From: Cocos nucifera
Taxonomy: Eukaryota; Streptophyta; Magnoliopsida; Arecales; Arecaceae
Direction: 5' to 3'
DNA: 64,000 nt
NCBI GenBank assembly: GCA_006176705.1
Contig: QRFJ01000022.1
Coordinates: 2,073,161-2,137,160 of the forward strand
In this document: piece by piece, positions 33,280 through 46,619 of the stretch
Numbering within the stretch: the stretch's first letter is position 1
How the letters are laid out: each line of letters starts with the position of its first letter
Notes under the pieces: generated by a model
The model's input: only the letters and a program-made list of their open reading frames with translations
What the model was told of the DNA's origin: nothing
Databases searched by the model: none
Program-made: the position numbers and the translations under genes

Positions 33280-35542
33280 TGAAGGAAGATCCTGATTTTT
33301 TGGTCCAAATTCGTTCAGATCTGATCAAATCAAGAGATATATTTCAAAATTTTTTTTCTTTGATCTATATCAGATTTGAGATATTTCAGATCTGAATTTT
33401 ATTATTTTAATAAATAAAATAAAAATAAATTAAATTAAATTTAATTTACCTAATTTGGATAATCCAATTACCCGTTGATGATCCTGTATGCAGCAAAAGG
33501 TTCTGGATCTAGCCACGCAAGCGTCTGGCCTCTACCAGTATCCACTCGGACTGAATCTGGAGATCCTCTTCTTCTCTATCACGTCTCCAAAAATCAGATC
33601 TAGATCTGATCTGGAGGATCTTCAAAACTTCTTTTGAAGATCAGCAGTCGTCCTTTGCAGCAGTACAGCTTTCTTGCTTTTGATCGCCTTTCTTTAATTT
33701 GGATCGCACCAACCAAGCTCCAAAACTATTTTGGACGTGGAGAGGAGAGGGAGAAGAAGCTTTGGCAAGGAGGAGAAAGAGTAAGAAAAGGCCTTTGGGC
33801 GTATGGAAAACTCTTATCTCATCTTCTCTTTGATTGGGGCGCAGGGTCTTATTTAAACTACCTATGAATTCCAACTCCTCTTCTTTTCAATCAATCACAA
33901 TCCTTTGTAAAATCAGATCTAAATCTGATTGATGAAAATAGAGTCCCCTGGATTTCTCCTTAGAGGGCGCCTAAGACCAGTCAAACTGGATTCTTAGAAG
34001 AAACTCTAATTGGAATCAAAAGGGAGGTGGAGTCCTTGTCCAACAAGACTCCTAGGCGCCTCCAACTTGGGTACAACGCCTAGGGTGGCGTGCACCCTCC
34101 TTCTTGCAGGTTCTGCAGGGGGACAAGCCCCCCACCAGATCTTCAATAGGTGCGGACATGTGGTCAAAAGTCAAAGGTCAATGGTCAACGTTTGACCAGT
34201 CAAGAGGTAGACTTTTGACCAAAGTCCAAAGAAACAAAAAATGATAGATAGACCAAAAATGCAGATAATGTCTTACAAAATAAGACAACCTTTTCTGACT
34301 TGGACAACCTTCAGTCAGACCATATGAAGCTCTAATGAGCACAAACTCCTTTGGCTCAGGCAGGAAAACTTATTTATAATAGTAAAAGAAGAACGTAAGG
34401 TTCAATCGAGTGCTAGCACGATTTTCTTGAACCTAATTAAATCTCATTCAGATCAATTGAACTGGATCAGTTCAATTGATGATCACCAAATTCAAACCTT
34501 TATTTGTGTGATCCAGTTAGGTTCAGTTCTGTATGGTAATGGGATATTTCATGATCTCTATCATCGACATCATCGAAACTCCTTTTGATGGATCAGAACT
34601 CTTCTGATTTGAACAGCTAGAATGATCGATCATCTAAATCATTCTAATTGCTCCCAAAATCCACCAGTGACACCTAACAGTGGCAACCCATCAGAGCTGA
34701 ATGTGAACCTCTTGGTGCAGCTACCTGTGTGATTAAGTTCTTCTATCTTGAGTCCCGATCAGATTAGGGTTAAGGTAAACTCATCAAACCCTAGTCTCTG
34801 TCATATGATGTAATCATTCGATTCGAGTCCGATGTGAAAATCTAAATAGAAACTCTTTCTATTATTTCACTCTACCATGGCCATGGATTTCAGGACTTGA
34901 TTCTCATGATCATCATAGGGCTGCTCCTCTACCACCGAGGTAGATAGATTCCATCTTGATGCCATTCAGTTCCTACAATGAACATGCTATAGCCAACATA
35001 CACCTCAGAATTTCATATGGCTAGGAGATCGAGTAATGGTGTAGTCAAACTATAACACCCTCAAGGTGAACTGTCGATGCACCTCAGGTCAAAGAAAGAC
35101 ACACTACTGCAGCATCGAGTCAGTCATTGACGAGAAGATAGACTCCCTAATGACTACTCGAGGTGGTCATGCTCAGTGCCCTCGTTCTCTAACGAGTACC
35201 TATACTCTCGTTTCGGTGTCTCCACACCGTAGACTCAAGACTCATCTACTAAAGAAAAGCGATTGTACACCAACCTTCCGAATCAATCACCATCCTCATG
35301 ATGATCCTATGGTCGGGAGCAATTTATGAGTTAATAATGATTATTCATATCTTAAATTTTTAACTCTTGAAAATATGAATTATCATTACCATTAACTCAA
35401 AGGATGTATCACAGACACTAAATACACATATGTGATAGAAAATAACCTATTTTATTGATATTAGTCAAAATTATAATTTTGCCCCTAGAAGTGTATTACA
35501 AGTGTCAGCCAATTCTGGCTTCTAGGGCACATATATCTAACA
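33280..35542 (-). repeat. copia 3' LTR (2263 bp)
   Basis: It is the counterpart of 41392-43677, with scattered substitutions and small indels (e.g. CCTGATTTTTTGGTCC here, CCTGATTTTCCCGGTCC there). Frames inside it are non-coding shadows. Confidence 0.93.
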
Positions 35543-35616
35543 ATCTTCCACTTATCCTAAAGCCAATTGGCTATAAGTCTAAGTCCCATCTTCTCAAGGT
35601 GGGTTTCGATCCTCTG

Positions 35617-36009
35617 TTAGCCCAACGACTTTGTAAGTGGGTCTGCCACATTATCTGTGGAGTTGACTCTCTTGACCTCGACGTAACCCTTCTCGAGGTA
35701 ATCGCGGATGAGATGGTATTGCCACTTAATATGCTTGAATTTTTTGTGAGACCTCGGCTCTTTAGCAAGGGCTATGGCGCCATTGTTGTCGCAGTATAAA
35801 GGAATGGCATCTGATGGCATTACTCCGATTTCTGCAGCAAATTTTTTGTACCAGAATGCTTCCTTCGCAGCCTCTGATGCAGCGATATATTCTGCTTCCA
35901 TGGTGGAATCTGCTATCGCTGTTTGCTTGAAACTCTTCCAACTAACAGCACCACCATTGCACACAAGCAGACTACCAGATGTTGACTTTCGATCATCTAT
36001 ATCAGACAT
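35617..36009 (-). pseudogene. copia RNase H
   Basis: DDRKSTSGSLLVCNGGAVSW, then EAEYIAASEAAKEAFW and PLYCDNNGAIALAKEP are the conserved copia RNase H blocks (D, E and D catalytic positions visible), ending VADPLTKSLG near the end of pol. The stretch 36010-36316 that should connect it to the reverse transcriptase has stops, so the frame is interrupted only upstream. Confidence 0.92.
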
Positions 36010-36315
36010 GAAATCTGAGTCTGTGTATCCCTAGACTTGGAGTTCTCCATTACCAAAGATCAACATTATATCCTTAGTTCTTCTTAAGTACTTAAGGATA
36101 TATTTCACAGAAGTTCAGTGTTCTTCATCTGAATTTGACTGATATCTACTTGTGACACTCACAGCATGGGCTATATCAGGTCATGTACATAGCATGGCAT
36201 ACATGAGGCTCCCTATTGCAGAGGCATAAGGGATCTTGCTCATGCATTCTATTTTCTCAGGTGTGCTGGGGCACATCTTCTTGGAAAGATGAATATCATG
36301 TCTGAAGGATATTAA

Positions 36316-37146
36316 TCACCTCTTAGAGTTTTCCATACTAAACCTCTTTAGTACTTTCTCTATGTACGTCTTCTGTGAAAATCCTAGCATCCTATTCGGT
36401 CTATCCCAATAGACCTTAATTCCTAGAATAAAGGATGCTTCACCTAGGTCTTTCATGGAGAATTCCTTGGACAACCATATTTTGACTGTCGTCAACATGG
36501 GAATATCATTCCCAATAAGGAGGATGTCATCCACGTACAATATGAGAAAGACAACAGCGCTCCCACTAACCTTTTTGAAAATATACGGTTTCTCTACGTT
36601 TTTGTTGAAACCAAACTTTTTGATCACATCATTGAAACGAGTGTTCCAGCTCCGAGATGCTTGCTTAAGTCCATATATGGACCTTTGCAGCTTGCAAACC
36701 TTGTGATCAGTATCACTGGATGTGAAACCTAGCGGCTGTTCCATATAGATATCTTCCTCAAGATATCCATTTAAGAATGCCGTTTTCACGTCCATTTGCC
36801 ATATTTCATAATCGAAATAGGCTGCAACGGCAAGCAATGTGCGGATGGATTTTAGCATAGCTACTGGGGAAAAGGTATCCTGATAGTCAATGCCTTCGCG
36901 TTGACTATAACCTTTTGCCACTAGTCTAGCCTTGAATGTCTCCACATTCCCATCTGCACCAATCTTTCTCTTGAAGATCCATTTACACCCAATAGGTACT
37001 ATACCTTCTGGTGGATCTACCAAGGTCCAGACTTGGTTTGAGTGCATCGAGTCAATTTCTGACTTCATTGCCTCTAAGCCATTTCTCGGAGTCGATATCT
37101 GATATCGCCTCGTTGTAGGTTTTGGGATCATCACCATGAGCACCAT
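36316..37146 (-). pseudogene. copia reverse transcriptase
   Basis: A 276-residue open frame holds WTLVDPPEGIVPIGCKWIFK, KARLVAKGYSQREGIDYQDT, WQMDVKTAFLNGYLEEDIYM, LQRSIYGLKQASRSWN and FLILYVDDILLIGND, the complete copia RT signature with the YVDD catalytic motif. The domain itself is uninterrupted. It is cut off from integrase and RNase H by stops on both sides. Confidence 0.94.
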
Positions 37147-37362
37147 TACCTATGAGGAACATTTTCCTCTACTTTCCTCTGAAATAATACCTAAGTATCT
37201 TTCAGGGGGACGGAAAAACTCTTTTCCGATCTACGAGGTGGAGGAGGTAGTGTTCTTATTGGCTCAACCTGATTTGGTTCCACTTGGTCCTTAGCTCGTT
37301 CTGCTTGTGAGACTTTCTCATCAAGCTTGAATCTGCTTTCCAATGCCGCTATCTTGAATAAA

Positions 37363-38251
37363 CTATTTTTCAAGAAAGATGGCATGTCGACTCACAATCA
37401 CATTGTGGTCTTCTGGAATGTAGAAATAGTATCCTAATGACTCTTTAGGATATCCTATGAATCGAGCTCTAAAGGACCTAAACTCTAACTTGTCCGCTTG
37501 TTGTCTTTTGACATGAGCCGGACAACCCCAAATTCTGAGATGACTCAGACTTGGTTTCTTACCGTGCCATATCTCATACGGTGTGGTAGGAACGGTTTTA
37601 GAGGGAACCCTATTCAGTAGATAGATTGAAGTTAACAATGAATGTCCCCAAAGAAAATCAGGGAGGTCTGTGAAGCTCATCATGGATCGAACCATATCCA
37701 ATAGAGTCCGATTTCTCCATTCTGAAACCCCGTTGAGTTGAGGTGTTCCTGGTGGAGTCCATTGAGAGACTATGCCATTTTTCCTTAAGATAGTCTAGGA
37801 ATTCCCGGCTAAGGTATTCACCTCCTCGATCTGATCGAAGAACCTTAATGGGTTTTCCAGTTTGTTTTTCTACTTCATGTCTGAATTCTTTGAACTTTTC
37901 AAAAGCTTCAGACTTGTGTCTCATAAGATACACATACCCATACCTAGACAGATCATCGGTAAAGGTAATGAAGTAGACAAAATTGCCTCTAGCCGGCACA
38001 TCAAATGGGCCGCACACATCAGTATGTACTAGGGCAAGGAGATCTGTGGCCCTCTCCCCATGTCCAACAAAAGGGAGTTTAGTCATTTTGCCTTGAAGAC
38101 AAGATTCACAAGTTGGATATGACTCAAAAGTCAATGGACTCAATAGCCCATTTTTCTCCAATTTGTTAATCCTATCTTCTGCTATATGACCTAATCTCAG
38201 GTGCCATAGATATCTATCGTTTGGACTATCCCTAGGTCGTTTGGCATTCAC
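37363..38251 (-). pseudogene. copia GAG pre-integrase and integrase
   Basis: LWHLRLGHIAEDRINKLEK and CESCLQGKMTKLPF (zinc-binding pre-integrase module) are followed by VHTDVCGPFDVPARG, YFITFTDDLSRYGYVYLM and LRSDRGGEYLS, the first two D positions of the integrase core. A frameshift near 37690-37740 separates this from the downstream block LWGHSLLTSIYLLNRVPSK and WGCPAHVKR. Confidence 0.92.
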
Positions 38252-38360
38252 GTTTTGCTCGATAGTTAAAACAGGTACATCAATATGTAACTGATAAAGA
38301 CCATTAATAAGGAAACCATTTGCAATTTTATTTCTTTCATAAAGAATGTTACAATGGTCC

Positions 38361-38790
38361 TTAAAGAAGGTGAATCACATAACCTTCTTGTGCTAAGCAT
38401 GAAACAGAAATCAAATTCCTGCTAGCTGCAGGCACATAATAACAGTCTTTTAAAACTAAGTCTAAACCAGATGGTAATCGAAGAGGGTATGTTCCCACGG
38501 CTACTGCAGCAACTCTTGCTCCATTACCGATGCGTAGGATCATGTCTCCATCCCTCAGCCTCCTGCTATCCTCAAGACCCTGCATAGAAGTGCACAGATG
38601 AGCACTAGAACCAGAGTCAAGCACCCAACTGGATGCAGAAGAAACCGTAAGGTTAGACTCAATAACGAGCATACCTCCAGAAGGACCTTCCTTCTTGTTC
38701 TTCAGGGTGGCCAGGTAAGTAGGGCAGTTCCGCTTCCAATGGCCGTCGCTGTTGCAATGGAAACACTTTCCTTTGCCATCGGCCTTTCTT
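38361..38790 (-). pseudogene. copia zinc knuckle and protease
   Basis: Reading down the minus strand, CFHCNSDGHWKRNC is an intact CX2CX4HX4C zinc knuckle (about 38730-38772), and VLDSGSSAHLCTS is the aspartic-protease active site (D-S-G). The DCYYVPAASRNLISVS segment follows, as usual. The part is joined to gag through a frameshift near 38.8 kb. Confidence 0.9.
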
Positions 38791-38930
38791 CTTCGGCTTC
38801 TGCCTTCTTCTTCTTTGATCCTTCCACCTTTTGCTTTTTCACAGACTTCTTTTTCTTTCCATAAGACTTTCTTTTGGAAGAAGTCCGTTCCATAGCAAGA
38901 ACTGAGCCTTTAGAACCTTTCATAGAAAGC

Positions 38931-39512
38931 TCAGCGGTAACCAGCATATTCATTAACTTCGGCCAAGGAATTTTGAAGTTTATGCATGTGGTAATTCATG
39001 ATGAATTGCCCATATGCATCAGTCAAGGATTGCAGAATAATATCGTTCTGCAGATCCAAGTCCAACTTCACACCGAGCTTCTCAAGCTCTTCCATGTCCT
39101 TGATCATTGTCAGACAGTGATCTTGGACTGACTGCCCATCACGCATCTTAGCCTTAAAAAGTCATTTTGTGACTTGATATTTGGCTGCGCGACTCTGTTC
39201 ACCAAACATCTCCTGCAGGTGAGCCAACATTTGGCGAGCAGTCCCGATATCTTCATGTTGGCGCTGGAGCTCATCAGACATCGAGCCCAACATGTAATAT
39301 CTGGCCTTATTATCTTCGTCAATCCATTTTTCCAGAGACGCTCTCTGTTCAGTGGATGGACGGGCTGGTAAGGTGGGAGGGTCCTGGTCCAAAACATGGG
39401 TTAACTTCTCTGAACCCAAAATAATTTTGTAGTTCCTGAGCCAATCTTTATAATTGGGTCCAGTCAGTCTATGTGTGTCCAGGATACGTGCCAATGGGTT
39501 GGACGCAGACAT
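38931..39512 (-). pseudogene. copia gag
   Basis: The product begins MSASNPLARILDTHRLTGPN and includes YKDWLRNYKIIL and LQEMFGEQSR, a standard UBN2/gag-polypeptide of long-LTR copia elements. A TGA at 39162-39164 breaks it. The continuation, with MRDGQSVQDHCLTMIKDME, is in the same frame. The leader from the primer site to this start is about 1.87 kb long and carries no ORF. Confidence 0.9.
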
Positions 39513-41391
39513 TTTTCCTGTAGAGAGTCAAAGATTCTAGTTAGATACTGTAATTTTGACTTGACCAATTTATTTAGGGATTTTATTTTTAAACAAATTA
39601 GCTCCCACTATTTTCTCGGATCCCTACACTCCCTCTGTAGAGATGCGAAAAATCTCCACGATTAATGATTTCTAGTGGGTGGTGCGGTCTCACCAACTGA
39701 CTCATCACCTCACCTAACAGTTATTGGTGATGGGTTAGCCAATGAGTGAACAACTCTTGTTCAATGATTCTCTAATCATGGTGCACCCAAACTTGGTCTC
39801 TAATTCATGAATCTCACCGTATCCGAAATATTGATCCACTCCTTAGTTAAGTCAGACCCACCATTTGCATAGACTGGATTTCCTAATTGAGTCTCTCACC
39901 GTATCCGGAAATATTGAGCCCAACTCATCCTCCAGCCCATAGCATCCAATGCCTAATAGACATGGTTGCATCTTTTCCGGTGCAACTGAGCCACTGTATC
40001 CAGCCGAGAACAATCAACCCCGGGAAGGGCCCGCACATCTACAATGGTGGAAGACCTCAGACTTAATCTTTTCTTAGGGAGAATTGATTCAGGTCTCATT
40101 AAACTAGACTTGGCTTAGTCATAACAATTATGACTAACCTAGTGGCATGGGTTAGCTCGGATTATTGACCACCTCAGATCAGAACTGTGTCAACAGATAT
40201 GGCCAGGTAAGTGAGACCGGTGGAAGGAATATGCCATTAACTCGTACAAGAACGCATTCAGGTCGAGTAGCTTCCAATTAAAAACCAGTCGGTCGTATGT
40301 GCCAAACTTACCTTAGACACCAAATTGTTGAGTCCAGAACCAATTGGGTTAGCCTACAATCCAGACTCTAACCTCTGAGCCTAATTAGGTCTTGCTTGAT
40401 CGTGACTCGATCTTGACCCAGACTTAATCCTATTAGGCTGGTCAATTTAAGCATTGTTGATCCCATCTAACCAACTCTTGATTCGGTTTGATCAACCGCT
40501 TAGACCTAATTGAGCTACCCAAGCCCGAACCCAGTATTATGAATATGTCTTAGATCTGAAATTCTCAATTTTAGACCTAATTAATATTCCATAAACTTAA
40601 TTCTTAATTAAGTAGGGTTCATAAACAAAATATGCACAATAAATCCTAGGGTTTCAGGATCTAGGGTTTTGCAGAAAGTAAGTTTTGGATTTCTGATTAA
40701 GGACGAACACGCAGCACCCCTACACATCATAAGAACACCCCATCGAATGGGAAAGAGAGGGCCTTTAAACCCTTCTTCGTTCTTATGACCGGACGGCCAA
40801 GAGGAACGCCTTAATCAGGAACATGTCAATACTACAAAACAGTTTTAGATCTATATCATATATCTCATATATAAATTAGATCTAATCATGGCATATTTTG
40901 CATACATCTCATGTATCAAATCATGCATATTTTCAGATCTAAATTATCTCATAATAATCTAAAAAATTAGATTTAAATTGATCTAATCAAAATAAATTCT
41001 AATCTAGACAATTATGTAGAACTATTCTACAACTAGTCTAGACATGCATCAATCATATCTCATATGATATTTAAAATTAAATAATTTTTATTTGCTATTT
41101 TTTAGATGTTATTATAACACTTATAATATCAAAAAATAGTAAATAAAAGATCTAAAATATGATTTAATCAGATTAAATCAAAACATGCAAGACTATTCTA
41201 TAGAACTATTCTATTCTAGAACTAGTCATGCATATCTTCTAATCTTAGATCCAAATCATTTAATTTTAATTTTTTTTCTGATTTCAGATCTGATCACATC
41301 TCATGTGACATCTAAAATCACTTTATTTTCTAATTAAAATAAATTTAAAATCAGATCTAAATAATTTTAGAACCATGGCTCTGATACCAGT
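39513..41391 (-). other. copia untranslated leader and primer binding site
   Basis: This non-coding stretch lies between the 5' LTR and gag on the minus strand. The primer binding site (minus strand TGGTATCAGAGC, 41378-41389) complements the 3' end of initiator tRNA-Met. The last 600 bases near the LTR are very AT-rich, with repeated AGATCTAA/TTAGATCT motifs. Confidence 0.8.
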
Positions 41392-43677
41392 TGAAGGGAA
41401 AATCCTGATTTTCCCGGTCCAGGTTCGTTCAGATCTGATCAGATCAAGAGATATATTTCAAAAATTTTTTTTCTTTGATCTCAATCAGATCTTGATATAT
41501 TTTAGATCTAATTCTTATTATTTTAATAAATAAAATAAAATAAGATAAATTAAATCAAATTTAATTTACCTGATTTGGGTAATCCTATTACCCTGTTGAT
41601 GATCCTGTATTGCAGCGGAAGGTTCTGGATCTAGCCACGCAAGCGCCTGGCCTCTACCGGTATCCACTCAGGGTTGGATCTGGAGATCCTCTTCTTCTCT
41701 ATCACACTCCAAAAATCAGATCTGGATCTGATCTGGAGGATCTTCAAAACTCCTTTTGAAGATCAGCAGTCGTCCTTTGCAGCAGCGCAGCCTTCTTGCT
41801 TTTGATCGCCTTTCTTTTGATCTGGAATCGCACCAACCAAGTCCAAAACTCCTTTTGGACGTGGAGAGGAGAGGGAGAAGAAGCTTTGGCATGGAGAAGG
41901 AGGGGAGAGGCAGCCTTGGGGCGTATGGGAAACTCTTATCTCAATCACTCTTTGAGTTGGGCGCAGGGTCTTATTTATAGACTACTTGTGATCCAACTCC
42001 TCTTCTTCCCAACCAATCACAACCCTTTGTGAAATCAGATCTAAATCTGATTGGTGGGAATAGAGTCCCCTGGATTCCTCCTTAGAGGGCGCCTAAGACC
42101 AGTCAAACTGGATTCTTAGAAGAACTCTAATTGGAATCCAAAAGGGAGGTGGAGTCCTTGTCCAACAAGGACTCCTAGGCGCCTCCAACTTGGGCTCACG
42201 CCTAGGGTGGCGTGCGCCCTCCTCCTTGCCAGGTTCTGGCAGGGGGACAGGCCCCCACCAGCTCTCCAATAGGTGCATGACATGTGGTCAAAAGTCAAAG
42301 TGTCAATGGTCAACGTTTGACCAGTCAAAGGTAGACTTTTGACCAAAGTCAAAGAACAAGAAATGGCAGGTGACCAAAAATGGCAGGTAATGTCTTACAA
42401 AATAAGACAACCTTTTCTGACTTGGACAACCTCCAGTCAGACCATATGAAGGCCTCTGATTGAGCACAAACTCCTTTGGCTCAGTCAGGACAACTTATTT
42501 ATGATAGTAAAAGAAGAACGTTAGGTTCAATCGAGTGCTAGCACGATTTTCCTTGAACCTAATTGAATCTCATTCAGATCAATTGAACTAGATCAGTTCA
42601 ATTGATGATCACCAGATTCAAACCCTTGTTTGTGTGACCCAGTTAGGTTCAGTTCTGTATGGTAATGGGATATGTCATGATCTCTATCATCGACATCATC
42701 GAAACTCCTTTCGATGGATCAGAACTCTTCTGATTCGAACAGCTAGAATGATCGATCATCTAAATCATTCTAATTGCTCCCAAAATCCACCAGTGACACC
42801 TAGCAGTATATGGTGGCAACCCATCAGAGCTGAATGCGAACCTCTTGGTGCAGCTACCTGTGTGATTAAGTTCTTCTATCTTGAGCCCCGATCAGATTAG
42901 GGTTAAGGTGAACTCGTCAAACCCTAGTCTCTGTCATATGATGTAATCATTCGATTCGAGTCCAATGTGAAAATCTAAATAGAAACTCTTTCTATTATTT
43001 CACTCTACCATGGCCATGGATTTCTGGACTTGATTCTCATGATCATCATAGGGCTGCTCCTCTACCACCGAGGTAGATAGATTCCATCTTGATGCAATCC
43101 AGTTCCTACAATGAACATGCTATAGCCAACATACACCTCAGGGTTCCATATGGCTAGGAGACCGAGTAATGGTGTAGTCAAACTATAACACCCTCAAGGT
43201 GAACTGCCGATGCACCTCAGGTCAAAGAACCAGACACACTACTGCAGCATCGAGTCAGTCATTGACGAGAAGGTAGACTCCCTAATGACTACTCGAGGTG
43301 GTCACGCTCAGTGCCCTCGTTCTCTAACGAGTACCTGTACTCTCGCTCCGGTGTCTCCACACCGTAGACTCAAGACTCATCTACTAAAGAGAAGCGATTG
43401 TACACCAACCTTCCGGATCAATCACCATCCTCGTGATGATCCTATGGTCGGGAGCATTTTATGAGTTAATAATGATTATTCATGTCTTAAATTTTCAACT
43501 CTTGAAAATATGAATTATCATTACCATTAACTCAAAGGATGTATCACAGACACTAAATATACATATGTGATAGAAAATAATTCATTTTATTGATATTTAT
43601 CAAAATTATAATTTTGCCTCTAGAAGTGTATTATAAGTGTCAGCCAATTCTGGCTTCTAGGGCACATATATCTAACA
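41392..43677 (-). repeat. copia 5' LTR (2286 bp)
   Basis: It starts (minus strand) at 43677 with TGTTAGATATATG and ends at 41392 with CCTTCA, two bases before the primer site. It is similar throughout to 33280-35542. Internal frames are artefacts. Confidence 0.93.
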
Positions 43678-44500
43678 CTTTCTACACTAATCAAAGTTGA
43701 TTTGATGAAGAGTGGGCTCATAAAATGAAAAAAGAATGCTGGACATAGCCAAGAAGTCCTAGAAACTCGGGTTGTGCAAGGGCAACACGGTGAAATTAAA
43801 GTGGTGATACTCCATGGCCAAAATATAGGCTTTCTGAAGGACTCGCCTGGCAGGCACCACCTTCTCATAAAAAATAAAGCTATTCCTAGACAGCCAAATC
43901 TGATAGGCTATGTAGATGAGATGGCAAACTCTGGACGAACTGCGATCAGCATCTTGATGGATAGAGTCCAATAAGAGGAAGATCCATGGGCCATTGCCTA
44001 CTCCCCATAACTGAATGTGCCCACCATCCTCCAAATCAGCTCCACTCTAGGACAGTAGAGGAGTTCATGCTCTGTGGAGTTCTCCTTCAAGCCACAGATC
44101 GGACAGACGATCAGAATCATCATGTCTCTCCTTCTGAGAAGAGTACGCGTTGAGAGCCTATCCCAGGCAACCTTCTAGAGGAATAATCTGACCCTAGGGT
44201 GAGCCTCCATCTTTCATATCTAGGCTGCTTCAATCCTCCTAGTCGACATCGGTCTGCTCATATCAACAAGATCTCTGGTCGATACTTTGTGACAGTAAGA
44301 CCGACCCCACACCCTCTGATCCCGACTTTGATATAGAAAAATCAGAATGGTGAGAATCATGTCAGCAAGCTGCCCATCAAAAAGATTGATGACAACCTCG
44401 ATCCTCCAGCTAGTCCCATCGATGGTGATCAACTCGCTAACCCATAAATGATCATCCACCTCCATGCTGACAAATGTCGACCAACATGAGATAGGCATGC
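43678..44500 (-). pseudogene. LINE zf-RVT region
   Basis: KVAWDRLSTRTLLRRRDM and CPICGLKENSTEHELLYCPR are the zinc-binding zf-RVT domain found between the reverse transcriptase and RNase H of plant LINEs. IYIAYQIWLSRNSFIFYEK, closer to 43.9 kb, is the usual linker before RNase H. The link is severed by the copia insertion at 43677. Stops occur at several tryptophan and glutamine positions. Confidence 0.88.
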
Positions 44501-44699
44501 TGAAAATTCAGGAGTCCTGAATCACATCAACTGAGGCACCATCACTGATCAACCACCTGACCTAAGCTGCAACTTTCAAACCACGGGCACAAATCTCTCT
44601 CCATAAAAAGGAGCATCCATGCTCGCTCCGAATCTAGGACCTTGAGCTCCAGTGGCCATAATGGGCCCGCGTCATCCTACTTCAAAGCAGTCAGGCTGG

Positions 44700-45870
44700 A
44701 TAAGGAACCTGACTGCATGCCTAGCATTCATGGCCTCTTTTCTAAATAGAAGAGATTGGATTCCAAGGTCACCATCATGAGTCAGCTGGCATACAGTATC
44801 CCAAGAGAGCAAGTGAAGTTCATGACCCTCCTGACGAGTACCCTAGAGGAAGGTCTAGAATTATTGCTCAAGACTCTTAAGAATAGAGCAAGGCACCATG
44901 GTATTCGCCAAGAGATAAACAAGAATGAAACTCAGCACTGATCTCAACATGATGATCCTGTCCATCATAGAAAGGATGGTAGCCTGCCAGTCATCGAGGC
45001 ACTCTCGGATCCTCTGCTCCAAATATATGCACTCCGCCTTCCAAAGTCTCCATCCTGTGATAGGGACCCCCAGGTAGATAAGAGGCCCCTCCTACTTGGG
45101 GATTCTCAGTCGGTCCTGAATTGTCTGCTTCACACGAACCTGAGTCTTGGGATTGAACATGATGGCCGACTTCTGTAAGTTCACCAATTGGTCCAAGGTC
45201 CAACAGTAGGCCTCCACAATGGTCGCAAAGCATCTCGTGTTATGGAGTGAAGCCCAACCAATGAGAAGACGGTCATCTATAGAAAGAAGATGCGATAAAG
45301 ATAGGCTCCTTGAGGTTGGCCAATAGGACACAAGCTCCACCCTTTGAACAACCTCCTGGATCATGTGGGAAAGGGCATCCACACATAAAATAAATAAATA
45401 GGGGGAGAGGGGGCACCATTGGCAAAGACCGCTAGTAGAATAGAAAAAATCTATAGGGGCACCATTAATCAGGATGGCAAGGCTTAGGTTCTCCATACAG
45501 TCCATGATCTAGTCCATCCATCTCATGCAGAATCCAAAATCAATGAGCGTTCTATGTAGGAACCCTCAGTTCATCCGATCGTAGGCCCGCTCCATATCCA
45601 GCTTGATCACCATCAAACTCAGATGAATGGGTGTATGCTGAAGGTCATACATGAACTCGTGGGCAAATAGGATATTATCGATGATAAAATGGCCTCCAAC
45701 AAATGCTCCCTGCTCTAGACTAATTAGGTGAGGAATCACCAGTTGCAAGCATCTGATCAGAATCCTTGCACACACTTTGTAAAGCATAGCGTAAAGGCTG
45801 ATCGATCTGAATTGACCTGAAGTGGATGCATCCGGTCTCTTTGGGATGAGAGAGATTATCATTTTCTTTC
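44700..45870 (-). pseudogene. LINE reverse transcriptase
   Basis: MIISLIPKRPDAST, FRSISLYAMLYKVCARIL, LISLEQGAFVGGHFIIDN and IKLDMERAYDRMN are LINE RT fingers and palm blocks. GLCQWCPLSPYLFILCVDALS follows. The catalytic box reads SIDDRLLI where functional LINEs have F/YADD, so the active site is altered at the first two positions. LGIQSLLFRKEAMNAR marks the thumb. The protein is broken into at least three frames. Confidence 0.9.
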
Positions 45871-46619
45871 AGTCCTCTGAAATACCTCTGGACTCAAAAA
45901 TTTGAACCATAGATTGAGAGTCCTGTAGAGGGCCCCCACCACCCAGGTGGGTAGTTCAATGAGATAGAAAAAAATTATAGAATCCGATCCCTGATCATCT
46001 CACCATCTTTCACTGTACTACCATTCTCCTTCCTTAGCTGTCTGATGTGGTTGGTAGCCTTTCGGATCATTATAGACTAATGAAAAAATTTGGTATTCCG
46101 ATCCCCCTCTCTAAGCCACTGCACCCTAAATCTTTGCTTCCACATCGTCTCCTGCTGTCGCGACAGAGAGTGATGGGAAGAGAACCTATGTTGAAGAACC
46201 CTCAAATCATGCTCATGGAGGCCACCCTTCTGATCCTCTCTCCTTTACAGCTCCATAATATTTGCCTCAACCTTCTTTATGCATCGAAAAATATCGCCGA
46301 CCTATAGACAACTCCATCGAGTAAGCCTACGATATGCCAGCTCCAGTCTCCTGGATACTCGGTGACGAGCATCACCCCAGACTAGCATCCTTCACACATC
46401 CCTAGTCAAGTCCCAAGCTTTCAGATAGAAAGTTTAGAACTTCTCGAATCTGAATAGGGCCCTAGGAAGGCACAACCCATTAGTGGTGATCAAGAGTGGG
46501 CAGTAATCAGAAGCAATTCTCGATAGATGTCTTACCTAATGCCCTGAAAATTGCTAGAACCAAGAGGCGAAGGCCAAAGCATGGTCAATCCTCTCCCAGA
46601 TCCTAGTTACTCCGAGCCA

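Larger units (their letters stand above)
33280..43677 (-). mobile_element. Full-length Ty1/copia element with 2.3-kb LTRs, inserted in the LINE
   Basis: LTRs at 33280-35542 and 41392-43677 are closely similar along their whole length. On the minus strand the primer binding site (complement of GCTCTGATACCA, 41378-41389) follows the 5' LTR by two bases. Gag, protease, integrase, reverse transcriptase and RNase H follow in order, and a purine-rich GATAAGTGGAAGAT precedes the 3' LTR. LTRs begin TGTTAGATATATG and end CCTTCA. The flanks CTCTG (33275-33279) and CTTTC (43678-43682) do not give a perfect target duplication. Long LTRs fit the Tork/Angela-like group. Stops and frameshifts make it non-autonomous now. 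Confidence 0.94.
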
